Assembly: GCA_947493175.1 (NCBI GenBank)
Contig: CANLQD010000003.1
Span: 1-64,000 of the forward strand
Length of the DNA: 64,000 nt
Origin: an uncultured Flavobacteriaceae bacterium
Lineage (GTDB): Bacteria > Bacteroidota > Bacteroidia > Flavobacteriales > Flavobacteriaceae
Direction of reading: 5' to 3'
Below the pieces are notes generated by a model, which saw nothing but the letters and a program-made list of their open reading frames with translations, was not told the origin of the DNA and ran no database searches. Position numbers and translations under genes: made by a program. Positions 17,713-26,216 of the stretch are shown piece by piece. How positions within the stretch are numbered: the stretch's first letter is position 1; the number at the start of each line of letters is the position of its first letter.

Positions 17713-18666
17713 TTAGCCGTTGAAAACACCCATCTCGGCATATTTTTCCATGCGGGCGTTGACCAATTCTTTTGGTGATAACTTTTCCAGTTTTTCAAAA
17801 TGGGCGGTTATCTTGTTTTTTACGATTTGAAATGCCTTGTCGCGATTCGCATGGGCTCCCCCTTCAGGTTCCCTAACAATCTCATCGATTATTTTCAGTT
17901 TTTTCATATCGGAAGCCGTTAGCTTCAACGCATCTGCAGCAGTTTCCTTATATTCCCAACTTCTCCATAAGATCGACGAGCATGACTCAGGTGAGATTAC
18001 GGAGTACCATGTGTTTTCTAACATTAAAACTACGTTCCCAACGCCAATTCCCAAGGCTCCACCAGAGGCTCCTTCACCAATGATCACTACTATTATAGGA
18101 ACTTTTAAACGGGTCATCTCCAAAATATTTCTAGCGATGGCCTCTCCCTGTCCACGTTCCTCTGCTTCGATTCCGGGATACGCTCCGGGTGTATCGATCA
18201 AACATACGACCGGAACACCAAATTTCTCTGCAGATTTCATCAGACGTAGCGCCTTTCGATATCCTTCCGGGTTGGCCATTCCGAAGTTTCGATATTGTCT
18301 CGTCTTAGTATTATATCCTTTTTGTTGTCCTATGAACATATAACTCTGGTCGCCTATCTTTCCCAATCCGCCGATCATCGCTTTATCGTCTTTCACGTTG
18401 CGATCTCCGTGCATCTCCAAAAAAGTATCGCCGCAGATAGCCCGAATATAGTCTAAGGTATAAGGTCTGTTGGGGTGCCTAGAAAGCTGTACGCGTTGCC
18501 AAGCTGTTAGGTTCTTATAAATTTCTTTTCTGGTCGCACTAAGCTTTTGCTCTATTTGTTTACAGGTTTCGGTAACATCAACATCGCTCTCCTTACCGAT
18601 TATCATGCACTTGTCGAGCTGGTCTTCAAGTTCTTTGATGGGGAGTTCAAAATCTAAATATTCCAT
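17713..18666 (-). CDS. accA: Acetyl-CoA carboxylase carboxyltransferase subunit alpha
   Basis: AccA, with AccD, transfers the carboxyl group from biotin-BCCP to acetyl-CoA, the first committed step of fatty acid synthesis. The 317-residue protein has the expected N-terminal helical part ([17 protein letters not shown]). The crotonase-fold core shows [60 protein letters not shown] and [16 protein letters not shown]. The length matches the family. It is preceded, 65 nt upstream, by the EamA gene in the same direction, and may share that transcript. Confidence 0.97.
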   Translation of the reverse strand: MEYLDFELPIKELEDQLDKCMIIGKESDVDVTETCKQIEQKLSATRKEIYKNLTAWQRVQLSRHPNRPYTLDYIRAICGDTFLEMHGDRNVKDDKAMIGGLGKIGDQSYMFIGQQKGYNTKTRQYRNFGMANPEGYRKALRLMKSAEKFGVPVVCLIDTPGAYPGIEAEERGQGEAIARNILEMTRLKVPIIVVIIGEGASGGALGIGVGNVVLMLENTWYSVISPESCSSILWRSWEYKETAADALKLTASDMKKLKIIDEIVREPEGGAHANRDKAFQIVKNKITAHFEKLEKLSPKELVNARMEKYAEMGVFNG

Positions 18667-18731
18667 AGTTCATGATAGGTTTCGTTCGTTCTAACGGCAA
18701 ATATAAAACTTTATAAACAACGGTTATGGAA

Positions 18732-19619
18732 TCATCGCGTTTTTAGCCCGTCCTTGTTCTTCAACCATCCGTTTGCCAAAACCGTTGCCAAAATCAAGCC
18801 TGCACCCAGATAAAAAGGGAAGCTCATCTTTTCCTCATCACCCAATAAAAAATAGGCCAGGGCGATTCCGTATACCGGCTCTAGGTTAATAGTCAACATA
18901 ACCGTGTAAGGCGATAGATGGCGCATGACCTTTACCGATGCGATAAAAGCATATGCAGTACAGACCGAGGCCAACACAAAAATGAATATCCAATCATTTG
19001 TGGTCAACTGAAAAAATGTGGGGCTAAAACCGCCCGTAAACAGTAAGTAAAACGACAATAAAACAGTTCCTATTCCTAACTCATACACTGAAATTACCGA
19101 AGGTTTTTCACTTTTGACCAATTGCCCATTGATCAGGGAAAAGACCGCTGCCAAAAAAGCCGAAACCAACGCTAACAGCATGCCCCACTTGTACTGGGGC
19201 TCTACCCCAAAAATAATTCCAAGACCTCCCATGACCACTATTCCAAATAGAATCTCATAGACAATCATTTTACGACCATACCAGAGGGGTTCTAAAATTG
19301 CGGTAAAAAAGGCACCTGTGGCCATGGTCGCCAAAGCAATCGATACCGTCGAAACCTTGATGGCCATAAAAAAGGTTACCCAGTGCAGGGCGAGTGCCAA
19401 TCCGGCAAAAAGCAACCACAAAAATGTTCGTTTCGGCACCCTTAATACCACTTTTCGAATGAACATGAAACCAATAATCAAAAGGGTCGCAATCAACATT
19501 CGATACCAGACCAACGGAAGGGCATCAATGGTAATGAGCTTTCCCAATACAGCGGTAAAACCCCATATAAAAACGATTCCGTGTAAATGAACGTAGTCTG
19601 TTAGCCTAGCGTTTGGCAT
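18732..19619 (-). CDS. EamA/DMT-family transporter
   Basis: This 295-residue integral membrane protein has about ten hydrophobic helices in two EamA repeats (first from VHLHGIVFIWGFTAVLGKLITI, second from KWGMLLALVSAFLAAVFSLINGQL). It belongs to the drug/metabolite transporter superfamily and exports or imports small metabolites across the inner membrane. The substrate is not inferable. Its start overlaps the end of the upstream LptF/G-type permease gene by 14 nt, indicating translational coupling in one operon. Confidence 0.9.
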   Translation of the reverse strand: MPNARLTDYVHLHGIVFIWGFTAVLGKLITIDALPLVWYRMLIATLLIIGFMFIRKVVLRVPKRTFLWLLFAGLALALHWVTFFMAIKVSTVSIALATMATGAFFTAILEPLWYGRKMIVYEILFGIVVMGGLGIIFGVEPQYKWGMLLALVSAFLAAVFSLINGQLVKSEKPSVISVYELGIGTVLLSFYLLFTGGFSPTFFQLTTNDWIFIFVLASVCTAYAFIASVKVMRHLSPYTVMLTINLEPVYGIALAYFLLGDEEKMSFPFYLGAGLILATVLANGWLKNKDGLKTR

Positions 19620-20685
19620 TCTGTAGCAGATAAAAAGCCAAGATTCCGAAAATTACATTTGGTATCACCACGGCAAGTATCGGGGAAAAACCAGCTTGCT
19701 CGGCCAAGGTACCAAACACCTTATCAAAAAAGATAAATATAAAGGCAACAAAGATTCCGAAGGCCAGATTCACTCCCATACCGCCCCTGCGTTTAATGGA
19801 AGATACGGCCACAGCGATAATAGTGAGGATAAAAGCACTCACCGGTAGAGCCCAGCGTTTATACTTTACCAACCGGTAGGCATTGATATTTGAAGCCCCT
19901 TTTTTCTTTTGATCTTCAATGAATTGATTCAATTCGAACAAATCTTTGGTTTCGGCCACATAGGATACCGGGGTTAGATCGTCTATCTTAAAATTGAACA
20001 GGGTATCCAATCTTCTTTTTGTTTCCAAAATCTCCTTATCGTCCCGTATTTTTCTTTTTTGGTACGAAGTAAGTCGGTAGGTAGTATCTTTTTCGATCCA
20101 TCGAATCATCGAGGCCGAAATTTTAAAGTCGAGCTGGTTGTTCTTGTTAAATCGCTCAAATGTAAAGTTGGTACCGCTCTGTCTAGATGGGTTAAAACTG
20201 CTCACATAGATAAAATCGGTTTCGTTCAACTGTGTAAAAATATTGGTGGTGACCCTGTCTTGTCGCCCTCTCTTTAGGTACTTGTACTTGAACTCATTGA
20301 AGCCGGCACTGGCTTTCGGCACAATGAACATGGCCAGGAGAAACATCATGGTTGCTATAATCGATGCTCCAATGAGATAGGGTCTTAAAAACCGTCCAAA
20401 GGAGACCCCTGAACTTAAAATCGCTACGATTTCGGTATTACTGGCGAGTTTAGAGGTAAAGAAAATGATGGATAAAAACAAAAAAATGGGAAATAACAGA
20501 CTTCCTATATATAAGGTAAAGTTGCCATAATAAATTAAAATTTCATTTAAGGGGGCTTCGTTGTCGATCATCTTCCCGATCTGTTCCGCTAGATTGGCCA
20601 TGATACCAATGGGTACGAACAACAAAATCATTACGATGAACGTAACGAGGTAGCGTTTTAGGATGTACTTATCTAAAATTGTCAA
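19606..20685 (-). CDS. lptG: LptF/LptG family lipopolysaccharide export permease
   Basis: The 359-residue protein has the YjgP/YjgQ layout: three N-terminal transmembrane helices (TILDKYILKRYLVTFIVMILLFVPIG, LPIFLFLSIIFFTSKLASNTEIVAILSSG split over the second and third), a large periplasmic beta-rich domain (about 130-270), then three C-terminal helices. It forms part of the LptB2FG ABC transporter that pulls LPS from the inner membrane to the periplasmic bridge. Sequence alone does not separate LptF from LptG; the LptG name is conventional for this locus. Only 2 nt separate it from tgt and it overlaps the EamA gene, so the three form an operon. Confidence 0.88.
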   Translation of the reverse strand: MTILDKYILKRYLVTFIVMILLFVPIGIMANLAEQIGKMIDNEAPLNEILIYYGNFTLYIGSLLFPIFLFLSIIFFTSKLASNTEIVAILSSGVSFGRFLRPYLIGASIIATMMFLLAMFIVPKASAGFNEFKYKYLKRGRQDRVTTNIFTQLNETDFIYVSSFNPSRQSGTNFTFERFNKNNQLDFKISASMIRWIEKDTTYRLTSYQKRKIRDDKEILETKRRLDTLFNFKIDDLTPVSYVAETKDLFELNQFIEDQKKKGASNINAYRLVKYKRWALPVSAFILTIIAVAVSSIKRRGGMGVNLAFGIFVAFIFIFFDKVFGTLAEQAGFSPILAVVIPNVIFGILAFYLLQNAKR

Positions 20686-20687
20686 GG

Positions 20688-21818
20688 CTACAGGCGTTTA
20701 TCCATTTGTTTGACCATTATTGATTTCCAGCTCGCAAAATCTCCTGCTAAAATATGTTTTCTTGCTTCGCGCACCAACCATAGGTAAAACCCTAAATTAT
20801 GTATGGTAGCTATCTGCTTTCCGAGATACTCGTTGGCCGCAAACAAGTGTCTTAAGTAGGCCTTGGAGTATTCTTTATCTACAAAGGTAGTACCCATTTC
20901 ATCGATAGGTGAAAAATCATCTTCCCATTTCTTGTTCTTGATGTTGATGGTGCCATGTGCCGTAAAGAGCATTCCGTTTCGAGCGTTTCTTGTGGGCATA
21001 ACGCAATCGAACATGTCGATACCAAGGGCGATATTCTCTAAAATATTGATCGGGGTTCCCACACCCATCAGGTAACGGGGCTTGTCTAATGGCAGCACCT
21101 CACATACCACCTCGGTCATTGCGTACATTTCCTCGGCAGGTTCCCCTACCGAAAGTCCACCAATGGCATTGCCCTCTGCTCCTACTCCTGCAATATACTC
21201 TGCAGATTGTTTTCGAAGGTCTTTATAGGTAGATCCCTGTACAATAGGAAAAAAGGTCTGGGCATAATCATATTCGAACGGTGTCTTTTCCAAATGGGCA
21301 ATACAGCGCTCTAACCATCGATGGGTCATGTGCATAGATCTTTTGGCGTACTGGTAATCACAAGGATACGGCGTACATTCGTCGAAAGCCATAATAATAT
21401 CAGCTCCGATAACCCTTTGGATCTCCATGACATTTTCTGGGGTAAACCAATGCATAGAGCCATCAATATGCGATTTAAACTTCACTCCCTCTTCCTTGAT
21501 CTTTCGATTTGCTGATAGCGAATAAACCTGATACCCTCCGCTATCGGTCAGAATATTGCGATCCCACCCCATGAATTTGTGCAATCCACCGGCTTTTTTA
21601 AGTATGTCTGTTTTCGGACGCAAGAATAAGTGGTAGGTGTTCCCGAGAATGATGTCAGGGTCAATTTCTTCCCTTAACTCCTTTTGATGTACTCCTTTCA
21701 CGGAAGCAACAGTCCCCACGGGCATAAAAATCGGTGTGTCAATGGTCCCATGATCGGTGACCATGGTCCCCGCACGTGCCTTGCTATGCGGGTCGGTATG
21801 ATGTAAGGTAAATTTCAA
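20688..21818 (-). CDS. tgt: tRNA-guanine transglycosylase (queuine/preQ1 insertion)
   Basis: Tgt exchanges guanine 34 of GUN-anticodon tRNAs for preQ1. The nucleophile region is present as ILTDSGGYQVYSL and FDCVMPTRNARNGMLFT, and the barrel core as SVGEPAEEMYAMTEVV and PRYLMGVGTPINILENIALGIDMFD. The TTG at 21818 (start MKFTLHHTDPHSKARAG, 377 residues) is preferred over ATG 21848, because a -7 element TATCTTTG at 21836-21843 overlaps the longer N-terminus. The segment that normally holds the zinc ligands CxCxxC reads PIDEMGTTFVDKEYSKAYL, with no cysteine, while the later His (ATIHNLGFYL) is kept. The structural zinc site thus appears lost, perhaps across the whole clade. Confidence 0.95.
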   Translation of the reverse strand: MKFTLHHTDPHSKARAGTMVTDHGTIDTPIFMPVGTVASVKGVHQKELREEIDPDIILGNTYHLFLRPKTDILKKAGGLHKFMGWDRNILTDSGGYQVYSLSANRKIKEEGVKFKSHIDGSMHWFTPENVMEIQRVIGADIIMAFDECTPYPCDYQYAKRSMHMTHRWLERCIAHLEKTPFEYDYAQTFFPIVQGSTYKDLRKQSAEYIAGVGAEGNAIGGLSVGEPAEEMYAMTEVVCEVLPLDKPRYLMGVGTPINILENIALGIDMFDCVMPTRNARNGMLFTAHGTINIKNKKWEDDFSPIDEMGTTFVDKEYSKAYLRHLFAANEYLGKQIATIHNLGFYLWLVREARKHILAGDFASWKSIMVKQMDKRL

Positions 21819-21835
21819 ATCATTGATTATGGGCG

Positions 21836-21843
21836 CAAAGATA
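21836..21843 (-). promoter_or_regulatory. -7 element (TATCTTTG) of the tgt operon
   Basis: On the minus strand TATCTTTG is followed by GCGCCC, as in other promoters of this window (thrS: TATCTTTGCCC). It places the transcript start near 21830, downstream of the ATG at 21848. No TTG is at ideal -33 spacing. Confidence 0.6.
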
Positions 21844-21999
21844 GTCAACTGACTTCTTGTAGGTACTTAACAAAAAAATAAAGTTCCTTACAGATTACTT
21901 TATGTTTGAACTTGATGTTTCGATTTGAGCTTATGCCCGACCATTTCCAAAATGTTGAAACCTTATTCGTACTCGTTGATAAAATATAATAACTACTGC

Positions 22000-22030
22000 T
22001 TGCTCACCAGAAAGATTGCGATTACTTTTG
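22000..22030 (+). promoter_or_regulatory. Transketolase promoter (TTG-N20-TACTTTTG)
   Basis: TTG at 22000-22002 and TACTTTTG at 22023-22030 with a 20-nt spacer fit the consensus. The element lies inside the longest frame and so points to the ATG at 22051. Confidence 0.65.
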
Positions 22031-22050
22031 GAAATCGAAATAAAGAAGCC

Positions 22051-22896
22051 ATGGCCACATTACAACAGTTAGAGGATTTAGTACTACAAACCCGGCGTGA
22101 TATTTTACGTATGGTACACAAAGTAAATTCGGGTCATCCCGGCGGATCTTTGGGCTGTACCGAGTTTTTTGTTGCGTTGTATCATGAAATCATGCATACA
22201 AAGGATGGCTTTGATATGGATGGTATTGGAGAGGATCTTTTCTTCCTTTCGAACGGCCACATTTCTCCGGTCTACTACAGTGTTTTGGCAAGAAAGGGTT
22301 ATTTCCCTACTGAAGAGCTCAACACTTTTCGTTTGATCAATTCCCGCTTACAGGGGCATCCTACTACCCATGAAGGACTCCCCGGGGTGCGTATCGCATC
22401 GGGTTCCTTGGGGCAAGGTATGTCCGTGGCGATCGGCGCTGCCTTGGCCAAAAAATTGAACAAAGACGAACATTTGGTGTACAGCTTGCATGGTGATGGT
22501 GAATTACAGGAAGGACAAAACTGGGAAGCGATCATGTATGCCGCCGGAAACAAGGTTGATAATTTGATTTCGACTATTGATTTTAACGGGCAGCAGATTG
22601 ATGGTGCGACCGATGATGTATTGCCTATGGGCGACTTAAAAGCCAAATTTGAAGCTTTTGGTTGGGACGTTCTGGAAATCGAGAAAGGAAACGATTTAGA
22701 AGCTGTTATCAAAGGAATGGATGAAGCAAAAAGCAGAACCGGAAAAGGGAAGCCCGTTTGTGTCTTGTTGCATACGATTATGGGAAATGGTGTCGATTTT
22801 ATGATGCATACCCATGCTTGGCATGGGAAAGCTCCGAACGATGAGCAACTAGCTGTGGGGTTATCACAGAACGCAGAGACACTTGGAGATTATTAA
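22051..22896 (+). CDS. Transketolase, N-terminal (thiamine-diphosphate) subunit
   Basis: Split transketolase moves two-carbon units between sugar phosphates in the non-oxidative pentose phosphate pathway. This 281-residue subunit binds the diphosphate and Mg of thiamine diphosphate through SLHGDGELQEGQNWEAIMYA, ending in STIDFNGQQ. It contains HKVNSGHPGGSLGCTEFF and the FLSNGHISPVYYSVL segment. The start MATLQQLEDLVLQTRRDIL is chosen over 21925 because the promoter overlaps the longer N-terminus. The C-terminal subunit follows 62 nt later. Split transketolases are common in Bacteroidota and archaea. Confidence 0.94.
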   Translation: MATLQQLEDLVLQTRRDILRMVHKVNSGHPGGSLGCTEFFVALYHEIMHTKDGFDMDGIGEDLFFLSNGHISPVYYSVLARKGYFPTEELNTFRLINSRLQGHPTTHEGLPGVRIASGSLGQGMSVAIGAALAKKLNKDEHLVYSLHGDGELQEGQNWEAIMYAAGNKVDNLISTIDFNGQQIDGATDDVLPMGDLKAKFEAFGWDVLEIEKGNDLEAVIKGMDEAKSRTGKGKPVCVLLHTIMGNGVDFMMHTHAWHGKAPNDEQLAVGLSQNAETLGDY

Positions 22897-22920
22897 AAGA
22901 TTTAGATTACCATATGTTTG

Positions 22921-22940
22921 ATTCCCGACTTCTCGGGAAT
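22921..22940 (+). other. Hairpin between the two transketolase genes
   Basis: ATTCCCGA-CTTC-TCGGGAAT is a perfect 8-bp stem with a tetraloop in the intercistronic gap. It supports the later start (22959) for the second gene and may tune relative expression or protect the mRNA. Confidence 0.55.
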
Positions 22941-22958
22941 GGAAATAAAACGATACTT

Positions 22959-23912
22959 ATGACAAAATACGTAGACCAAGGAAAAAACGATACACGTAGT
23001 GGATATGGGGCGGGGATGACCGAATTGGGAAGAACCAATCCCAATGTAGTGGCACTTTGTGCCGATTTGGTAGGTTCTCTAAAAATCCAAACTTTTATCG
23101 ATGAAAATCCTGAACGTTTCTTCCAAGTAGGCATCGCCGAGGCGAATATGATGGGAATCGCAGCGGGATTGACGATCGGTGGCAAAATACCTTTTACGGG
23201 TACCTTTGCGAATTTTTCCACAGGCAGGGTTTACGATCAAATACGGCAATCGATCGCCTATTCCGGTAAGAACGTAAAAATATGCGCGTCCCATGCAGGC
23301 GTTACGTTGGGCGAAGACGGTGCTACACACCAAATTCTCGAAGATATCGGACTTATGAAAATGCTCCCCGGCATGACGGTCATCAACCCCTGTGATTATA
23401 ACCAGACCAAGGCGGCCACTATTGCCATTGCCGAATACGAAGGACCTGTGTATCTTAGATTTGGCCGACCCAAAGTCGCCAACTTTACACCTGTTGACCA
23501 AAAATTCGAAATCGGAAAAGCATTACTATTAAGCGAAGGTACCGATGTGACTATCATTGCAACCGGTCATTTGGTTTGGGAAGCATTGATCGCCGCAGAA
23601 AACCTTGAGAAGGAAGGTATTTCTGCAGAGGTTATCAATATTCACACAATTAAACCCTTAGATGATGCCGCGGTGTTAAAGTCTGTTAAAAAAACGGGCT
23701 GTGTGGTTACGGCTGAAGAACACAATTACTTAGGGGGTCTCGGTGAGAGTATCTCCAGAATACTTGCCACTCAGCACCCTACGCCCCAAGAGTTCGTGGC
23801 CACCCAGGATACATTTGGTGAAAGTGGCACTCCAGATCAGCTAATGGAGAAATATGGCTTAAACAATAAAGCGATCTCGGAAGCCGTTCATAGGGTATTG
23901 AGAAGAAAATGA
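22959..23912 (+). CDS. Transketolase, C-terminal subunit
   Basis: This partner subunit supplies the pyrimidine-binding and C-terminal domains. It contains TRSGYGAGMTELGRTNPNVVALCADL, VGIAEANMMGIAAGLTIGGK (with the Glu that activates the thiamine ring), GTFANFSTGRVYDQIRQSIAYSG and SHAGVTLGEDGATHQ. The C-terminal domain holds TIIATGHLVWEAL and TAEEHNYLGGLGESI. The ATG at 22959 (MTKYVDQGKND) is favoured over 22914, since the hairpin 22921-22940 lies inside the longer version and homologues begin at the later point. It is co-transcribed with the N-terminal subunit gene. Confidence 0.94.
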   Translation: MTKYVDQGKNDTRSGYGAGMTELGRTNPNVVALCADLVGSLKIQTFIDENPERFFQVGIAEANMMGIAAGLTIGGKIPFTGTFANFSTGRVYDQIRQSIAYSGKNVKICASHAGVTLGEDGATHQILEDIGLMKMLPGMTVINPCDYNQTKAATIAIAEYEGPVYLRFGRPKVANFTPVDQKFEIGKALLLSEGTDVTIIATGHLVWEALIAAENLEKEGISAEVINIHTIKPLDDAAVLKSVKKTGCVVTAEEHNYLGGLGESISRILATQHPTPQEFVATQDTFGESGTPDQLMEKYGLNNKAISEAVHRVLRRK

Positions 23913-23914
23913 TA

Positions 23915-23936
23915 ATGGTATCGTTTTTGATACCAT
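23915..23936 (+). other. Hairpin after the transketolase genes
   Basis: ATGGTATC-GTTTTT-GATACCAT starts 3 nt after the stop codon. The T-run is in the loop and no T-tract follows, so it may be a processing or partial termination site before the porin-like gene. Confidence 0.45.
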
Positions 23937-23960
23937 GAACCTATTAAAAACGAACACATT

Positions 23961-24584
23961 ATGAAACTAAAAAAAAGGGTACTTCTATCCGCGGTTTTCG
24001 CTTTTATGAGCTTCACCGCATTTTCACAAGCAGATTCCGGTTTCGGTATCAAGGCCGGACTTAACTACAGCCAGAATGGAGATCTAATCGCCTCGGTAGG
24101 TGATGCTGCGGGAGACATCGTTGAAGGTTCCGACGGAAAAGTCGGTTATCACTTTGGTGTTTTTTACAAGGCAAAATTGGCCAAATTGTATATTCGACCC
24201 GAGTTAATGTACACCAAAACCGCCAGTAGTTATAATCTGAATGGCGAAACCAACACTTATGACATCAACAAGTTAGACGTACCGGTTCTTTTAGGAGTAA
24301 AGGTGATCGGCCCGCTGCACGTATTTGCCGGACCAGCCTTTCAGTACATCCTAGAAAATGAATTAGAAAGTTTTAATATCAATGATGCTGAAAATGATTT
24401 TAGTGTAGGGCTCCATTTGGGTGCGGGTGTTAACCTTGGAAGGTTAGGATTCGATGTCCGTTATGAACGAGGTTTCTCCGAGAATGAGGCCAACTTTGTA
24501 AGCGATAATATTACACCTGAAATTATTGGCCGGGTAGATTCAAGACCCTCACAGGTCATTTTTGCGGTTTCCCTGAAATTGTAA
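23961..24584 (+). CDS. Outer-membrane beta-barrel protein, porin family
   Basis: The 207-residue precursor has a signal peptide (MKLKKRVLLSAVFAFMSFTAFSQ). The mature protein has alternating amphipathic strands (FGIKAGLNYSQNG, VGYHFGVFYKAKLAKLYIRPELMYT, LDVPVLLGVKVIGPLHVFAGPAFQYIL), ending in the aromatic/leucine strand VIFAVSLKL. This is the OMP_b-brl_2-type eight-strand barrel common in Bacteroidota. The precise role is unknown. It follows the transketolase genes but has its own 48-nt upstream gap. Confidence 0.88.
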   Translation: MKLKKRVLLSAVFAFMSFTAFSQADSGFGIKAGLNYSQNGDLIASVGDAAGDIVEGSDGKVGYHFGVFYKAKLAKLYIRPELMYTKTASSYNLNGETNTYDINKLDVPVLLGVKVIGPLHVFAGPAFQYILENELESFNINDAENDFSVGLHLGAGVNLGRLGFDVRYERGFSENEANFVSDNITPEIIGRVDSRPSQVIFAVSLKL

Positions 24585-24603
24585 ATCGACCACCTTAAGA
24601 TGT

Positions 24604-24643
24604 AAAAAAAGGCCCTGCTAAATAGGTTTAGCAAGGCCTTTTT
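24604..24643 (+). terminator. Bidirectional terminator
   Basis: AAAAAGGCC and TGCTAAA pair with TTTAGCA and GGCCTTTTT, a long stem with A- and T-tracts on both sides. It lies between the convergent porin-like and FKBP lipoprotein genes. Confidence 0.88.
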
Positions 24644-24699
24644 AATTGTTATAGTTTATAGCAGCTCACGCGAGGATATGAGTTAAAACAGGTTCTTCT

Positions 24700-25650
24700 T
24701 TAACTGTCAGGATCGAGATAATCAGGAGTACCATCCCCATCCGAATCTGGAAAGGAAATATTACCGTCTTCATCGATATCGACTTCGTCGCTAGTGGCGA
24801 TGCCATCTCCATCATCATCGTTATCTAGATAATTGGGGAAACCGTCTTCATCTGTATTATCGTCGAATAGGTTTCCGTTGTTGTCTAAATCTTCCATAAA
24901 CGATGGGACAGTATCTCGATCGTGATCGGCCGTATTTGTCACCAACAATTCTATGGTAAATACTAATGGCGCATAGGCCTCACCTGGTTGGGTTCCACTA
25001 AAATAGGCCAGACCTGAGGGCATGAAAATAATACCGGCACCGAAGTTCTCAACCTCAAAAGTACCATCATCATTAACGATGATGTTGTCTCCAGATCTAA
25101 ATCTTGGTAAGCCTTCCTTAAATCCTTGTATCGTTCCTGGATTCGATTGTGTTAACGTACCTTGAAGGTCTAACCAAATCGGAGAACCTAAATTACTATC
25201 GAACACGGTTCCATCTAGTCGTGAACCCTCGTATCTAAGATAAACGGAATCGACTTGGGTAGGACTGGGGCCTACACCAGTATCAGGAACTACTAAATAA
25301 TACAATGTGTGGGGAACGTCATTTTCTTCATCATCGAGTCGAAATTGCTCCGAATCCAAATTGAAGACCTCACTCATGAGCTCAGGACGGTCAAATAGAG
25401 AGGTTTTATCAGCGTTCTCCCCTGCTATCGTGTCAATTCGCACTCTAAAATCGAAATCTTCGGTAGGATTTTCAAACTCCTCGTAGTTGTAAAAGTGCGT
25501 TTGCAAATACGCTTTGATATCCGCTTCATTTTCTGTAGAAACTTCGCTTAAAGGCCTAGGGGGCACGACAATCAAATCCGGGTCGTTATCGTCGTTTCCA
25601 CACGACCAAACAAGGCCGACCACCATTACTACTAAAAAAAACCGATTCAT
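24700..25650 (-). CDS. FKBP-type peptidyl-prolyl isomerase lipoprotein with Ca-binding tail
   Basis: The start MNRFFLVVMVVGLVWSCGND (Met16 of the longer frame) gives a lipobox VWS-C, so the protein is probably lipid-anchored in the periplasm or at the surface. The FKBP region spans about 150-250 (VDSVYLRYEGSRLDGTVFDSN, TIQGFKEGLPRFRSGDNIIV, IIFMPSGLAYFSG, LVFTIELL). The C-terminal 75 residues are an Asp-rich repeat (DHDRDTVPSFMEDLDNNGN, DEDGFPNYLDNDDDGDGI, DSDGDGTPDYLDPDS) like thrombospondin type 3 calcium-binding repeats. FKBP lipoproteins with acidic tails of this kind occur in Flavobacteriia, where links to gliding and secretion factors (GldI-like proteins) are known. The exact client is not inferable. 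Confidence 0.88.
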   Translation of the reverse strand: MNRFFLVVMVVGLVWSCGNDDNDPDLIVVPPRPLSEVSTENEADIKAYLQTHFYNYEEFENPTEDFDFRVRIDTIAGENADKTSLFDRPELMSEVFNLDSEQFRLDDEENDVPHTLYYLVVPDTGVGPSPTQVDSVYLRYEGSRLDGTVFDSNLGSPIWLDLQGTLTQSNPGTIQGFKEGLPRFRSGDNIIVNDDGTFEVENFGAGIIFMPSGLAYFSGTQPGEAYAPLVFTIELLVTNTADHDRDTVPSFMEDLDNNGNLFDDNTDEDGFPNYLDNDDDGDGIATSDEVDIDEDGNISFPDSDGDGTPDYLDPDS

Positions 25651-25703
25651 TCCCATTAATGTGAAATTAACTGTATATAGGGGCGCAAGATACAATTTTC
25701 AGT

Positions 25704-25711
25704 TATTTTTG
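25704..25711 (+). promoter_or_regulatory. -7 element (TATTTTTG) for the S4 gene
   Basis: TATTTTTG matches TAnnTTTG and lies 31 nt before the ATG at 25743, inside the 92-bp divergent region shared with the FKBP gene. Confidence 0.5.
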
Positions 25712-25742
25712 TGGGTGTCTTAACAAAGAATTTGGATACACG

Positions 25743-26147
25743 ATGCGCATCGACAAATACCTCTGGAGCACCCGTTATTTCAAGACCAGAAGCTTGGCTA
25801 CGAATGCCTGTAAAAAAGGTCAGATAAAGGTCAATGATCAAGTGGTTAAACCTTCAAGGGACGTATACCCTATGGATTCTATTTTAGTGCGTAAGAACCA
25901 GATCAATTATCAGCTAACCGTCTTGGATATTCCTCCGAGTCGTGTGGGTGCCAAACTGGTAGACATGTATCGAAAAGACACTACGCCTAAAGAGGCTTTT
26001 GCCCAAAACGAATTACTAAAGCTTTCTAAAGACTATTATCGCAAAAAAGGAACTGGTAGACCTACCAAAAAAGACCGAAGGGAGATTGAAGGCTATATCG
26101 ATACCCATGATGATTTTTTCATAAGCGATTCGAATGAGGAAGAATAG
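25743..26147 (+). CDS. S4-domain RNA-binding protein (Hsp15-like)
   Basis: This 134-residue protein has an N-terminal S4 domain (MRIDKYLWSTRYFKTRSLATNACKKGQIKVNDQVVKPSRDV) and a basic tail (YYRKKGTGRPTKKDRREIEGY). Hsp15 of E. coli (HslR) binds stalled 50S subunits carrying nascent tRNA-peptide; the same role is likely but not proven. The length fits the family. It is followed by the phosphoribosyltransferase gene, which has its own promoter. Confidence 0.9.
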   Translation: MRIDKYLWSTRYFKTRSLATNACKKGQIKVNDQVVKPSRDVYPMDSILVRKNQINYQLTVLDIPPSRVGAKLVDMYRKDTTPKEAFAQNELLKLSKDYYRKKGTGRPTKKDRREIEGYIDTHDDFFISDSNEEE

Positions 26148-26186
26148 CATTTTAAAACAAGGTAATGAAAGTATCGAAAGCTTCTT

Positions 26187-26194
26187 TATCTTTG
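26187..26194 (+). promoter_or_regulatory. -7 element (TATCTTTG) for the phosphoribosyltransferase
   Basis: Exact TAnnTTTG match 22 nt before the ATG at 26217; no TTG at standard spacing. Confidence 0.5.
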
Positions 26195-26216
26195 GTAGCT
26201 AACTATTTGTGCTTCT

